Shown: in pieces, positions 9,136 to 16,987 of the stretch
Layout of the letters: each line of letters opens with the position of its first letter
How positions within the stretch are numbered: the stretch's first letter is position 1
From: Pandoraea pulmonicola
GTDB lineage: Bacteria > Pseudomonadota > Gammaproteobacteria > Burkholderiales > Burkholderiaceae
Length of the DNA stretch: 64,000 nucleotides
Direction: 5' to 3'
Assembly: GCF_000815105.2 (NCBI RefSeq)
Contig: NZ_CP010310.2
Span: 992,001-1,056,000 of the forward strand
The notes under the pieces: generated by a model
Databases searched by the model: none
What the model saw: only the letters and a program-made list of their open reading frames with translations
What the model was told of the DNA's origin: nothing
Made by a program: the position numbers and the translations under genes

Positions 9136-9803
9136 CCGCAATTGAGCGGATAGAGGGCCCTGCCCCGGTGGGGCCGGTCGTTTCGCGCGAGGCGTTGGCG
9201 CATCTGCGCACGGCGGGCGAGCAGCGCTCGGCGTGGCTGGAACAGGCCCGGCTCGAGCGCGAAAGTGCGCGGCAGGTACGCGCGCAGGCGGAGCGCGATG
9301 CGCGCACGCTGCGCGAAACGACGCTGGCCGAAGCGCGCGAGAACGCCCGGCAGGAGGCGACCGAGAGTGCGGCGGCGGCACGCCACGAGGCGGTGACGCG
9401 AGCCGTCGACTGGCTGGTCGAGGAGGCGCAGCTCGAGCGCAGGATCGTGCAATCGCTCGAACGTCGCATCGCCCGGACGTTGACGGAAGCACTGACGAAC
9501 TTCGTCGATTCGCTTGACGTAGGCGAGCGCGTCGCCCATCGCGTGGCGCACGCGTTGCCGGCGCTCGTGCGGGAGGGGGCGCTCGTTCTGCGCGTACCGC
9601 CGGCGCACGCGGAGCGCGTTGCCTCGGCCCTGCGAGATGCCGACATCGTGCTGGCGAGCGTCGCCGACGCGACGCTGACAGGACTCCAGGCGCGTATCGA
9701 AAGCGAATGGGTCACCGTGTGCCTCGATCTGGACGCCGATCTCGCCGCTGTCGTCGAGCGTCTGCAGTCCAGCGCCCCGAGTCTGGAGGTTGCCAATGGT
9801 TGA
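9111..9803 (+). CDS. sctL: T3SS ATPase stator SctL
   Basis: SctL (YscL/SsaK, homologous to FliH) is the dimeric stator that anchors the SctN ATPase to SctQ pods. The 230-residue protein has the family pattern: a long Ala/Arg/Glu-rich coiled coil at about residues 40-105 (LEQARLERESARQVRAQAE), then a globular C-terminal half with GALVLRVPPAHAERV. It overlaps the end of sctK by 25 bp, and the gatekeeper gene starts inside its last codons. Confidence 0.88.
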   Translation: MYVVDFALTAIERIEGPAPVGPVVSREALAHLRTAGEQRSAWLEQARLERESARQVRAQAERDARTLRETTLAEARENARQEATESAAAARHEAVTRAVDWLVEEAQLERRIVQSLERRIARTLTEALTNFVDSLDVGERVAHRVAHALPALVREGALVLRVPPAHAERVASALRDADIVLASVADATLTGLQARIESEWVTVCLDLDADLAAVVERLQSSAPSLEVANG

Positions 9804-10971
9804 ACGTCTGCCGGCATCCGGCACACCCACCCCTTCCACTCCATCCGGCAACGTCGGCGCGACGTCGCGGGAGAACGCGGCGCTGGAGCGCATCCTGGAC
9901 GATGAGTGGCAGGCCCTCGAAGGCGATGGCATGCAGGCGGCGCGCGGCAGGGCGCGTGCGGCGTCCGCGCCACCAGGTGGCCATCGCGCATTGATCGAAG
10001 CGGCGATTGCGCAGAACGAGGAGGCAGCCGTCGCGGAGTCGCAGGAGAACCTCGGTTTTGCGCTGGGCGTGCGTTTTCGCCGTGGGGGCGAGCACAGCGT
10101 GCGCGACGACAAGGATCGCGCGCGGGCGCTCTTTCAACAGCAGATGCATCGATCGGCGCGTGTGAGCGGCGTGCAGTTCGAAACGCTGCGCCGGCAGTTG
10201 CGCGATCTGCCGTTCGTTCCCGATCCGCTGCAGTTGATCCGGCAGGCACGGCTTTGCGCGGGGCATGCCGCGTTGATCGTGGCGGCGTGGCTTGCCGACG
10301 ATGCGCTCGATCCCGCCGCGCGCCTGCGTCTTCATCAAGCCCTCGAGGTGCTGACCGCGGGCGAGGAGTGGGCGATCGAGGCGTTCGCCGCACTGGATTG
10401 TGGTAACGGACAGGCGCCCGGCGCGGCGCTGTTGCTGCAGCTAAAGACATTGTTCCGGCAGGCGCGGACGGCGCAGCGATCCCTGACGCAATGGTTCGAC
10501 GAATGCCGCAGGCTTCCGGATCGTCGCGCCCGCTTGCACGCACTGTTGCAGGCGCTGGGACTCGAACTCGGCGCGCAGCGCGCCGATGCGGACGTGACGC
10601 GTCTGGCGGCCGTCGTCGACGATCTTCGGCGAGTCGTGCTGTTCCTCACGCTGGAGTCGGGTTGCGCGCAATCGGCGCAGGCCGTTCACGCCGCGGGGTG
10701 GCGGTCGTGCGATGCCGATACGATGATCGTCGAGGTGCTGACCCTGTTCGATCAACCCTGGGTGGGGGTCGAATGGCTGACGCAGCGCGCGGCGCATCTG
10801 GGCATCTCCTCGACAAGGGCGCGCTATGCGTATGCCCATGCGCTGACGTGGCTGGTGCAATCGGCGCACGACGGGTGCTTCCGTGACGAAACGCAAAGAG
10901 AGACGCTGTGTGAAGCGTTGGATCAGTGGCGTACGGGGATTGCGGAGGAGGGGGAGGCGGCGGGCGCATGA
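9796..10971 (+). CDS. sctW: T3SS gatekeeper SctW (SsaL/SepL/InvE family)
   Basis: SctW is the gatekeeper that orders secretion, holding back effectors until contact or a pH signal. The protein (about 390 residues) combines an HrpJ-type helical domain (about residues 60-290) with a TyeA-like C-terminal domain (VGVEWLTQRAAHLGI...), fused in one chain as in InvE, SepL and SsaL. In Salmonella, SsaL works with SsaM and SpiC, and both partners appear to be encoded here (16589-16987 and 14984-15475). The ATG at 9796 overlaps the sctL stop; a TTG at 9790 is an alternative start. It is the last gene of this plus-strand operon. Confidence 0.82.
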   Translation: MVERLPASGTPTPSTPSGNVGATSRENAALERILDDEWQALEGDGMQAARGRARAASAPPGGHRALIEAAIAQNEEAAVAESQENLGFALGVRFRRGGEHSVRDDKDRARALFQQQMHRSARVSGVQFETLRRQLRDLPFVPDPLQLIRQARLCAGHAALIVAAWLADDALDPAARLRLHQALEVLTAGEEWAIEAFAALDCGNGQAPGAALLLQLKTLFRQARTAQRSLTQWFDECRRLPDRRARLHALLQALGLELGAQRADADVTRLAAVVDDLRRVVLFLTLESGCAQSAQAVHAAGWRSCDADTMIVEVLTLFDQPWVGVEWLTQRAAHLGISSTRARYAYAHALTWLVQSAHDGCFRDETQRETLCEALDQWRTGIAEEGEAAGA

Positions 10972-11098
10972 GCCCGGGACGCGACGCACGCGGCGGCGTG
11001 GCTGGAGAAACGTGGCGCTCGGTGGTGACCGTCGGGGGGCGAGCATGGGCGCACGTTGCATGCGCCGGCGGTGGTGGCGGTGGTGTGTCGGTGAGCGC

Positions 11099-11512
11099 TC
11101 AGGCGCGCAGATGTTCCTGGCAGAGCTTGATGCGGTCGTAGAAGTCCGTGAGCGCCTCGGCGAGCGGCTCGGGTTCCGCCACGGTTTCCTCCTTCATTTG
11201 CGCGTGCAGCACCAATTGGTTATCGCGCTCTCGCAACTGCACATGACCTGTGACGGCCCAGTCGGCAGGCTCGATCAAAAACTGAAGCAGGCGTTCGCTG
11301 TTGGCGCGATGCAGGCGAGCCGCCTCGTCGGTTGCCACGACGGCGTGTATGCCGCAGGCCCGATTATCGAGCGTCTCCACGACGATCGTAGGCGAGGCCG
11401 TGAACGTCAATTCGATCGGCGAGTGATTGTCGACGGCGTCGATCTTGGTCGGGTCGCAGCCGATCAGCTTCAGGGCTTCGACGAGAGTTTGCGCTAGGTC
11501 GTAACTTGGCAT
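11099..11512 (-). CDS. T3SS effector chaperone, InvB/SpaK-like
   Basis: This 137-residue acidic protein looks like a class IB T3SS chaperone, a dimer that binds several effectors and delivers them to the ATPase. Its opening (LVEALKLIGCDPTKIDAVDNHSPIEL) lines up with the InvB/SpaK pattern of 'GCDP', then 'D-HS-I-L', and it ends in a helix FYDRIKLCQEHLRA like the InvB C-terminus. I chose ATG 11512 (MPSYDLAQ), since upstream codons look non-coding. It is the last gene of the minus-strand block, 184 bp after the SsaE-like gene. This chaperone type belongs to SPI-1 systems, which is odd in an SPI-2-type locus. Confidence 0.72.
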   Translation of the reverse strand: MPSYDLAQTLVEALKLIGCDPTKIDAVDNHSPIELTFTASPTIVVETLDNRACGIHAVVATDEAARLHRANSERLLQFLIEPADWAVTGHVQLRERDNQLVLHAQMKEETVAEPEPLAEALTDFYDRIKLCQEHLRA

Positions 11513-11696
11513 GGCTTTGGTGAAGAGTGGAGGAAGTTGGGGATGCGCCCCGCGTTCGCCCCCCGCGGGAAGGTAGGCAACGGATGCATTGCGGGGCGAT
11601 GGTTTGCGCAGAGGCACGATACGTAAGATTCCCACGATGGCCGACCGGGGGCTTTGGTGGTCCGCGTCCGCGTTGTCGCTTCCGGGCACGCGGACG

Positions 11697-11948
11697 CTAC
11701 CCGGATCGCATCGACGAGGCGCCATATGACGTTCCGTAGCGATGCGCCATGCGTCCGAGAATCGCTCGCGCCGCCTGCACCGCCTGCGACTGCGCCACCA
11801 GGTGAGCATGTTCGGCCGGCGTGAGCGGCGTGCGCAGCGCGCGTTGCAACGATGCCTGTGCTGCGTCCAGACGGGCGTCGAGTTCGTTGGCTACGTCGCC
11901 GGGCGAGGCGGCGAGCCGGTCTTCAATGCGCGTCAGATGAATCGTCAT
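11697..11948 (-). CDS. T3SS needle chaperone, SsaE/EscE-like (SctE)
   Basis: This 83-residue protein resembles SsaE: it starts MTIHLTRIEDRLAASP (SsaE has MTTLTRLEDLL) and ends in a helix AVQAARAILGRMAHRYG corresponding to the SsaE ending with 'YYRYH'. SsaE/EscE/YscE pair with the SsaH/EscG/YscG protein to hold needle monomers, and SsaE is also reported to bind the translocator SseB. The start overlaps the end of sctD by 26 bp, the same gene order as ssaD-ssaE in SPI-2. Confidence 0.75.
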   Translation of the reverse strand: MTIHLTRIEDRLAASPGDVANELDARLDAAQASLQRALRTPLTPAEHAHLVAQSQAVQAARAILGRMAHRYGTSYGASSMRSG

Positions 11949-13326
11949 GGCGAAGTGTCGGAGTCAATGGCAGATAGAAGAGCCGGTCGTGCGCACCGAT
12001 CGAAACGCCGTCGGGATCAATGGCGATCACGCGCGTGCCGCCGGGCAGGCGTACGCCTTGTGCAAGACGTGTACCGTCGGCCAGCGTGAGCTGCGGCGAG
12101 TCGGCGGCGCCGCCGATGCTGACCAGCGGTGCCGAAAAACCCGTCTCGGCGAGCGTGGGAATCGGGGAGGGCAATGGCTCGATGCGTATGGGCAGCCCGC
12201 GCGATGCGGCATTCCACGTATCGGCGATGCCCTTGAGCGACGCTTGGCGTCCTGCCGTCAGCGCGCCGGTGAGGCGCCAGCCGTGGCGGTCGCGCGAAAT
12301 GTCGATGCTGCGCAACTGGCCGGCGTCCCGCAGCGTCCGCACCAAGCGCTCGAAGCCGTGCGACGCACCGTCGGCGACGCGCCAGCCGTGCGGGAGCGAG
12401 AGTGCATCGAGCGCGTCGGATGCGGCGCGCCAGCGGGCGTCGGCCACGAACACGTCGCCGATGACGACGACGCCATCCGGCGCCACGCTCACATTTGCCG
12501 TGCCGTAGCCATGCAGCCGCAGTAACGTGCGGGCCGAGTGTGCGGCGTTCTCGGGACACCACGTCCCGTCGCTCAGGGCCTTGCCGAGCCAACGTGCTTC
12601 GGCGCGCAGCCGGGCGATCACGCTGTCGTCGAGGCAGCCGCCGCTCAGGTGCACGGCATTTCCCGTCGTGCGAAGCGTGGCGCCGGGCGCGATGCGCGCG
12701 GCGAGGGCTTTCAGCGCATCGGGTTGCGGCGGAGCGGAGATGACGGTGGCCGTGCCCGTGCGCCAGATCGCGACGCCCGCCGATGCGATCAGGAGCGAAA
12801 GGCAGGAGATGGCGACCCACGCCGTGCGCGAGCGCTGCCATTCGCGCGCACGACGCGGCGGCGTCTCGCGCGCGGCAGGTGTTGTCGGTTGCGGTATCGG
12901 CGTCGTACATCGCGCGGGCCGGTGCGGCAGCGGTACCGGCAGCGGCTCGCTGCCGTCGCCGAACCAGACGCCCAGCCCGGCGAGATCGATCACCGTATGG
13001 AGCGGAAGCACCTGAGCGGGCTGTGCCGTGCCGTTTGCGAAGGCACCGACCTCTGCGTTGGTGCCGGCATCCGCATTGGCATCCCCTCCCGCGCCAACAT
13101 CGGCATCAGCGTCCGCCACATCCAGTGGCATGCCGTCGATCCACACCGGCGCGGGGCCAAGCAAGGCCACGTTTCGCGTATCGACGCGCAGCGCAATGCG
13201 CGCGCCGTTCTCCAGCGTTACCGCGACGTCCGATTCGCTGTCGCCGAGGGTGAACGTGCCCGGCGGCAGCGGGATCGGACGGCCCGCAAGCGGGCCTTCG
13301 AGCAACGTCAACGTCAGCATGGTCAC
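11923..13326 (-). CDS. sctD: T3SS inner-membrane ring protein SctD
   Basis: SctD (YscD/PrgH/SsaD) forms the outer of the two inner-membrane rings and reaches the sorting platform. The 467-residue chain has an N-terminal FHA-like domain (about 1-65 and 115-130), a single membrane helix near 168-187 (AWVAISCLSLLIASAGVAIW), and repeated periplasmic ring domains up to the C-terminus. A low-complexity Asp/Ala/Gly insert sits around residues 70-95 in the FHA part. GTG at 13326 overlaps the sctC stop (GTGA); ATG at 13320 is equally plausible. Confidence 0.9.
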   Translation of the reverse strand: MTMLTLTLLEGPLAGRPIPLPPGTFTLGDSESDVAVTLENGARIALRVDTRNVALLGPAPVWIDGMPLDVADADADVGAGGDANADAGTNAEVGAFANGTAQPAQVLPLHTVIDLAGLGVWFGDGSEPLPVPLPHRPARCTTPIPQPTTPAARETPPRRAREWQRSRTAWVAISCLSLLIASAGVAIWRTGTATVISAPPQPDALKALAARIAPGATLRTTGNAVHLSGGCLDDSVIARLRAEARWLGKALSDGTWCPENAAHSARTLLRLHGYGTANVSVAPDGVVVIGDVFVADARWRAASDALDALSLPHGWRVADGASHGFERLVRTLRDAGQLRSIDISRDRHGWRLTGALTAGRQASLKGIADTWNAASRGLPIRIEPLPSPIPTLAETGFSAPLVSIGGAADSPQLTLADGTRLAQGVRLPGGTRVIAIDPDGVSIGAHDRLFYLPLTPTLRHDDSSDAH

Positions 13327-14981
13327 GTGCTCGGCAGACCCGCCGACGGCTCCGCCTTGATCAGAAACAGCCGCATGACGCTGTCGTTGCGGTTGCTCGT
13401 CGAGCTGAACAGCCGTCCGATGAACGGCAGGTCGCCGAGCAACGGGATCTTGCGTTCCTGCTCGTGCTGCGCGTCCTGCACGAAGCCGCCGAGCAGCAGG
13501 CTCTGGCCCGCTTGCAGCGTCGCGTGCGTCGCGATCGACGAGTTGCGGATCGACGGTACCTCGCTACGCGCGTTGCGTTCGCTGCGCGCTTCGCCGCCGT
13601 CTTCGATGTTGAGCGTGAGCATCACCTGCTCCCGCCCTTCGCCTTCGTCGGGCACGAGTCGCGGCGTAACGCGCAGCAACGATCCGGTCGTCACGCTCTC
13701 GAGTTTCGCCACCTTCTCGCCCGAGACCTTCGTATAGAACGTGACGCTGCGATCGAGCACCGCCTGCATGTTATCGAGCGTGACGATGGACGGGCGCGAC
13801 AGCACCCGCGCCTTCGAATTCCGCTCCAGCGCGCTCAGGTTGAGCATGAACTTGTTGGTGTCCCCGACCACCGTCGTGAAGGTGCTCGAGTCCCCGTCCT
13901 GCGCCTGGCCGTTGAGCGCCACGCGACCGAAGCCGCCCAGCCGTGCGCTGCCGGAGAAATCGACGCCGAGCTCGGCGATGTCGCTCGCATTCACATCGAT
14001 GATCGCTACCGAGATGTCGACCAGACGCGGCCGCACGTCGAGCTGTGCGATCAGGTCGTCGTAGATCGGCAGGTTTCGGCGACGCTCGCGCACGATGACC
14101 GCATTGCGCCGCGGATCGGCCGAAAAGCGCGGCGTCCCCGTGCGGGCGACTGGCGCGGCGGAGTCGTTGCCGTCGACGTTGTTGACGCCGTTGATGCTGT
14201 TGATGCCGTTCATGGCGTAGGTGTCGGCGGAGGCGGCCGTCGCGGTGGCGACCAGCGAACCGGCGCCGAGAATCAGGTCTTTCAGTACGCTGACCACGCC
14301 CGGTACGACGACTTCCTGCCCGCGATAAAAGTACCTCGTGTCGTCCGCGGTCGCGAATTTCAGGGGAAATATCTTGATGGTCTCTTCGCTCTCCTGCTGC
14401 TCGCGGGCGTCGCGCTCGACGTGCCGGGCGAGCATCGCGACCGTATCGATGCAGGCGGGAACGCCCGCGATCTCCAGCGCGCGAGTCGCCGGAATCGCCC
14501 GCGCTACACAGTGTCTCGCATGGAGCACACCGGCGTTGCGCAGGTGCGCGAGCAGATCGGATGGCGACGCATATCGCAACGACATCACGCGTCTCGACGC
14601 TTCGCTGGACTTATAGATGTTCAGCGTCTGGCCGTTGAAGTACCACGAAAGCCGATAACGTTCCGAAAGCGCGTCGAGCGTGGCCTGCGCGGAGCGCGCC
14701 GGCAGCGTGCCGATGAAGCGATCGCCGACCTGCGCGCTGACGATCGTCGGGATGCCATGATGCGCGCCGAAGTCGCGCAGGAGTTCGGCGAGCGGCGTGC
14801 CCGCGCTCTGGAAGACGAACGGACCGCCGCGCCACACCGGCGCGCTGCTCGCGATCGGCGCTGCCGTCGATGCGACGGACGCGAGCGAGGCCGCCGGACC
14901 GGCTGCGATGGCCGCGAACGTCGTCCACAGCAGACCTGTGGCGAACAGGACGGGGGCGCGGCGCGGGCGGAGCGTGCGCAT
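13323..14981 (-). CDS. sctC: T3SS outer-membrane secretin SctC
   Basis: SctC (SsaC/EscC/InvG) forms the outer-membrane ring. The 552-residue chain starts with a signal peptide (MRTLRPRRAPVLFATG... to about residue 30). N0/N1 domains follow (FVFQSAGTPLAELLRDFG...), then the secretin domain with SRPSIVTLDNMQAVL and the closing block SLLLGGFVQDAQHEQERKIPLLGDLPFIGRLF. A loop at about residues 250-280 is Asn/Gly-rich and encoded by imperfect 9-base repeats. No lipobox is seen and no pilotin gene is obvious nearby. It sits between the SsaB-like gene and sctD, as in SPI-2. Confidence 0.95.
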   Translation of the reverse strand: MRTLRPRRAPVLFATGLLWTTFAAIAAGPAASLASVASTAAPIASSAPVWRGGPFVFQSAGTPLAELLRDFGAHHGIPTIVSAQVGDRFIGTLPARSAQATLDALSERYRLSWYFNGQTLNIYKSSEASRRVMSLRYASPSDLLAHLRNAGVLHARHCVARAIPATRALEIAGVPACIDTVAMLARHVERDAREQQESEETIKIFPLKFATADDTRYFYRGQEVVVPGVVSVLKDLILGAGSLVATATAASADTYAMNGINSINGVNNVDGNDSAAPVARTGTPRFSADPRRNAVIVRERRRNLPIYDDLIAQLDVRPRLVDISVAIIDVNASDIAELGVDFSGSARLGGFGRVALNGQAQDGDSSTFTTVVGDTNKFMLNLSALERNSKARVLSRPSIVTLDNMQAVLDRSVTFYTKVSGEKVAKLESVTTGSLLRVTPRLVPDEGEGREQVMLTLNIEDGGEARSERNARSEVPSIRNSSIATHATLQAGQSLLLGGFVQDAQHEQERKIPLLGDLPFIGRLFSSTSNRNDSVMRLFLIKAEPSAGLPST

Positions 14982-14983
14982 GA

Positions 14984-15475
14984 TCAGCAACGCCGCATAT
15001 CCGGCAGTCGCGTACTGCCGTGGATGCGAAGCGACGCCGCGCTCCGCGCCGCCGGGCGTGCACCTCGCGAAGCGACCATCGTGCAAGCCAGCAACTGACG
15101 GCGAAGCTGCGCTTCCACGCGGGCGACGGGGGCCGTCGCGTCGAATCGATGCAGCCACCAGACGGTGTCGCGCGCGAGGCACAGGCTGTCGTCGCGCAAT
15201 TCCGGCGAGGCGGCGAGCACGAGCGCGAGGTGCATCAACCAACGGGAGAGCGGCGTGTCGTCGCACAGCGCCGAGTCGAGCGCCTGGGGGCCTGCCGAAA
15301 GCGTGCCGATGGTGTCGGGTTCGCGCGGCCATGGCACCGCCGTCGCCACGCAGAAGCCGTCGCCTGCGCGACACGTCCAGCCAGGGTGGCCGTCGAGGTC
15401 GAGCGCAATGCGAGCGCCTTGTACGTGTCGCGGGGAAATCCAGTCGAGTGCGGCAAGCGCGAATGGCAAACGCAT
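14984..15475 (-). CDS. SsaB/SpiC-like T3SS protein
   Basis: This 163-residue protein precedes the secretin gene, exactly where SPI-2 has ssaB (spiC). Similar blocks are visible in the same order: IALDLDGHPGW (SpiC: 'IMTIDGHPAR'), a hydrophobic LALVLAASPELRDDSLCL ('LLLAAHPDVHDYAIQL'), and VEAQLRRQLLACTMV ('IEKHLALTCILKNV'). SpiC binds SsaM and SsaL and controls the switch from translocator to effector secretion. The C-terminal ~25 residues are Arg/Ala-rich and extra. The match was made by eye against remembered SpiC sequence, so it needs profile confirmation. The stop is 2 bp before the sctC start. Confidence 0.72.
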   Translation of the reverse strand: MRLPFALAALDWISPRHVQGARIALDLDGHPGWTCRAGDGFCVATAVPWPREPDTIGTLSAGPQALDSALCDDTPLSRWLMHLALVLAASPELRDDSLCLARDTVWWLHRFDATAPVARVEAQLRRQLLACTMVASRGARPAARSAASLRIHGSTRLPDMRRC

Positions 15476-15766
15476 AAGTATCGGAAGGAGGCGGTGCGCA
15501 GCACCGGGGCGGAACGTGCGCTATCGAAAATTGCCGGCGCCGACGGGTCGACGGGCTTGCGCGGTGAAGACAGTCATTATCCGGCGCACTCTGGGTAGCG
15601 CCATCGGGCACAGACCTGATGTGGCGACGCGCGAAGTGACTTTGCCGGGTTTTCCCACGTCGGGCATAGGGCGAAGGCACAAGAATCGGCGGCGAGTGGC
15701 AAGAGTCGAAAGAGGGCGATCAAAAATCCCTATGGATTTGAACGATTAACTATCGAGGAGATACGA
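15476..15766. promoter_or_regulatory. Divergent regulatory region of the minus-strand T3SS operon and the NarL regulator
   Basis: This 291-bp non-coding gap separates divergent genes (the SsaB-like gene leftward, the NarL regulator rightward) and must hold both promoters. It is less GC-rich near 15715-15755. A Shine-Dalgarno GAGGAG lies at about 15754-15759 before the regulator. I see no perfect long inverted repeat. Confidence 0.5.
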
Positions 15767-16435
15767 ATGACGGGGTGCATCGGTGTCATCGTTGTGGAGG
15801 ACCACGAACTGCTGGCGGACGGTCTGTGCCGTCTGGTCGAACGCGATCTCGGCTGGCGGGTACTGGCCAGAGTTGCCAACGGTATCGAGGTATATCGAGC
15901 CTGCCACGTGCATCGCCCCGCGGTGATGTTGCTCGATCTCGGCTTGCCCGGCATGGACGGCATCGATGTGATCCGTCAGTGCGTGCAGCGCTGGCCGGAC
16001 CTGCGCATTCTCGTGAATTCCGCCAGCGACGACAGCGAACGTGCGCGCCAGGCGCTCGACGCCGGCGCCCGCGCGTTCGTGCTCAAGAGCAGTCCGAGCC
16101 GAACACTGATCCATGCCGTGTATCAGGTCATGCGCGGCCATCGCTTCGTCGACCCGGCGATCTTCGGCAACGCGCTCAAGATGGTCCGGGCGCCGCATGC
16201 GCTTCGTACGCCTCACGCGCACGATGTCGAGACCCCCGAGCAGTGGCTGACCCTGCGCGAGCGCCAGGTGCTCAAGCTCGTGGCCGAGGGCCAGCGCAAT
16301 CGGGACATTGCACAAGTGCTGTCGATCAGCGTGAAGACGGTGGAGACGCACCGCCTGAACATGATGCGCAAGCTCGACGCGCACAACGTGGCGGACGTCG
16401 TGAACTGGGCGCACCGCCTCGGCATGATGATGTAG
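15767..16435 (+). CDS. NarL/FixJ-family response regulator, SsrB-like by context
   Basis: This 222-residue regulator has a receiver domain with acidic pocket E11/D12, phosphoacceptor D57 in VMLLDLGLPGMDG, and conserved lysine in FVLKSS (about 108). A LuxR-type helix-turn-helix follows at about 158-215 (LTLRERQVLKLVAEGQ... SVKTVETHR). It lies in the middle of the T3SS locus, divergent from the secretin operon, so it probably controls it, as SsrB controls SPI-2. No histidine kinase gene is adjacent, so it is an orphan within this window. Confidence 0.9.
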   Translation: MTGCIGVIVVEDHELLADGLCRLVERDLGWRVLARVANGIEVYRACHVHRPAVMLLDLGLPGMDGIDVIRQCVQRWPDLRILVNSASDDSERARQALDAGARAFVLKSSPSRTLIHAVYQVMRGHRFVDPAIFGNALKMVRAPHALRTPHAHDVETPEQWLTLRERQVLKLVAEGQRNRDIAQVLSISVKTVETHRLNMMRKLDAHNVADVVNWAHRLGMMM

Positions 16436-16588
16436 CGCGCCCACCGCGACCGGCGGGGCCTACGTAATCCGCTGGCGAAAACTCAGGTCCGCGCCGGATA
16501 GGCGTCGAGCCGGTTCGTGCGAGAACATCTCCGCTACTTTTCGCTTCCTCTCACGCACCGTCGGTCCAGGCCGACGTGTCGACCGTCG

Positions 16589-16987
16589 ATGGACACCCAG
16601 ACGCAACGCAACCTCGAACAGCTCTTCGAACTGCTGGCGCTGCCCGTACAGAGGGTGACGCCGCGCATGCAATTCGCCCTCGGCGCGTGCGTTCTGATGA
16701 CCGAAGTCGAGACCCAAGGCGTGGCGCTCGTCATGACGCTGAAACAACCCGGCCCTCGCGCCCATCGCCTGCTGCCTTACTTGCTGCAGGTCAGCGTGCC
16801 GGAGTGGAGTCTCGGCATTCCGGTGCGGGCCTGCATTGCGCAGGGGCGTCCCATGTTGATCGCGACACCGCCGACGAGCGGCAATGCCCAGGCGAACGAG
16901 TGGCTGGGGTGCGTGACACGCATGCGCCGTCTGCTCGAGAACATCGACGCGCAGCGGCAGCGCGAAACGCCGGAGATGCTGCCGTGA
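16589..16987 (+). CDS. SsaM-like T3SS protein
   Basis: This 132-residue protein directly precedes sctV, as ssaM precedes ssaV in SPI-2. The opening [22 protein letters not shown] and the tail ([17 protein letters not shown]... RRLLENI) show a weak but ordered resemblance to SsaM ('RNIQLFIQLAGLAERPL' and 'SPPLSSSAELWLRL...KFLES'). SsaM forms a complex with SpiC and SsaL that holds back effectors at neutral pH. The ATG at 16589 is chosen for this match; upstream codons look non-coding. The stop overlaps the GTG of sctV (GTGA). Confidence 0.65.
   Translation: MDTQTQRNLEQLFELLALPVQRVTPRMQFALGACVLMTEVETQGVALVMTLKQPGPRAHRLLPYLLQVSVPEWSLGIPVRACIAQGRPMLIATPPTSGNAQANEWLGCVTRMRRLLENIDAQRQRETPEMLP

Noticed and set aside
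10968..11141. 57-codon frame after sctW, ATGA overlap
   Set aside because: The overlap is attractive, but the peptide is Gly/Arg/Val simple sequence without family resemblance and runs into the oppositely oriented chaperone gene.
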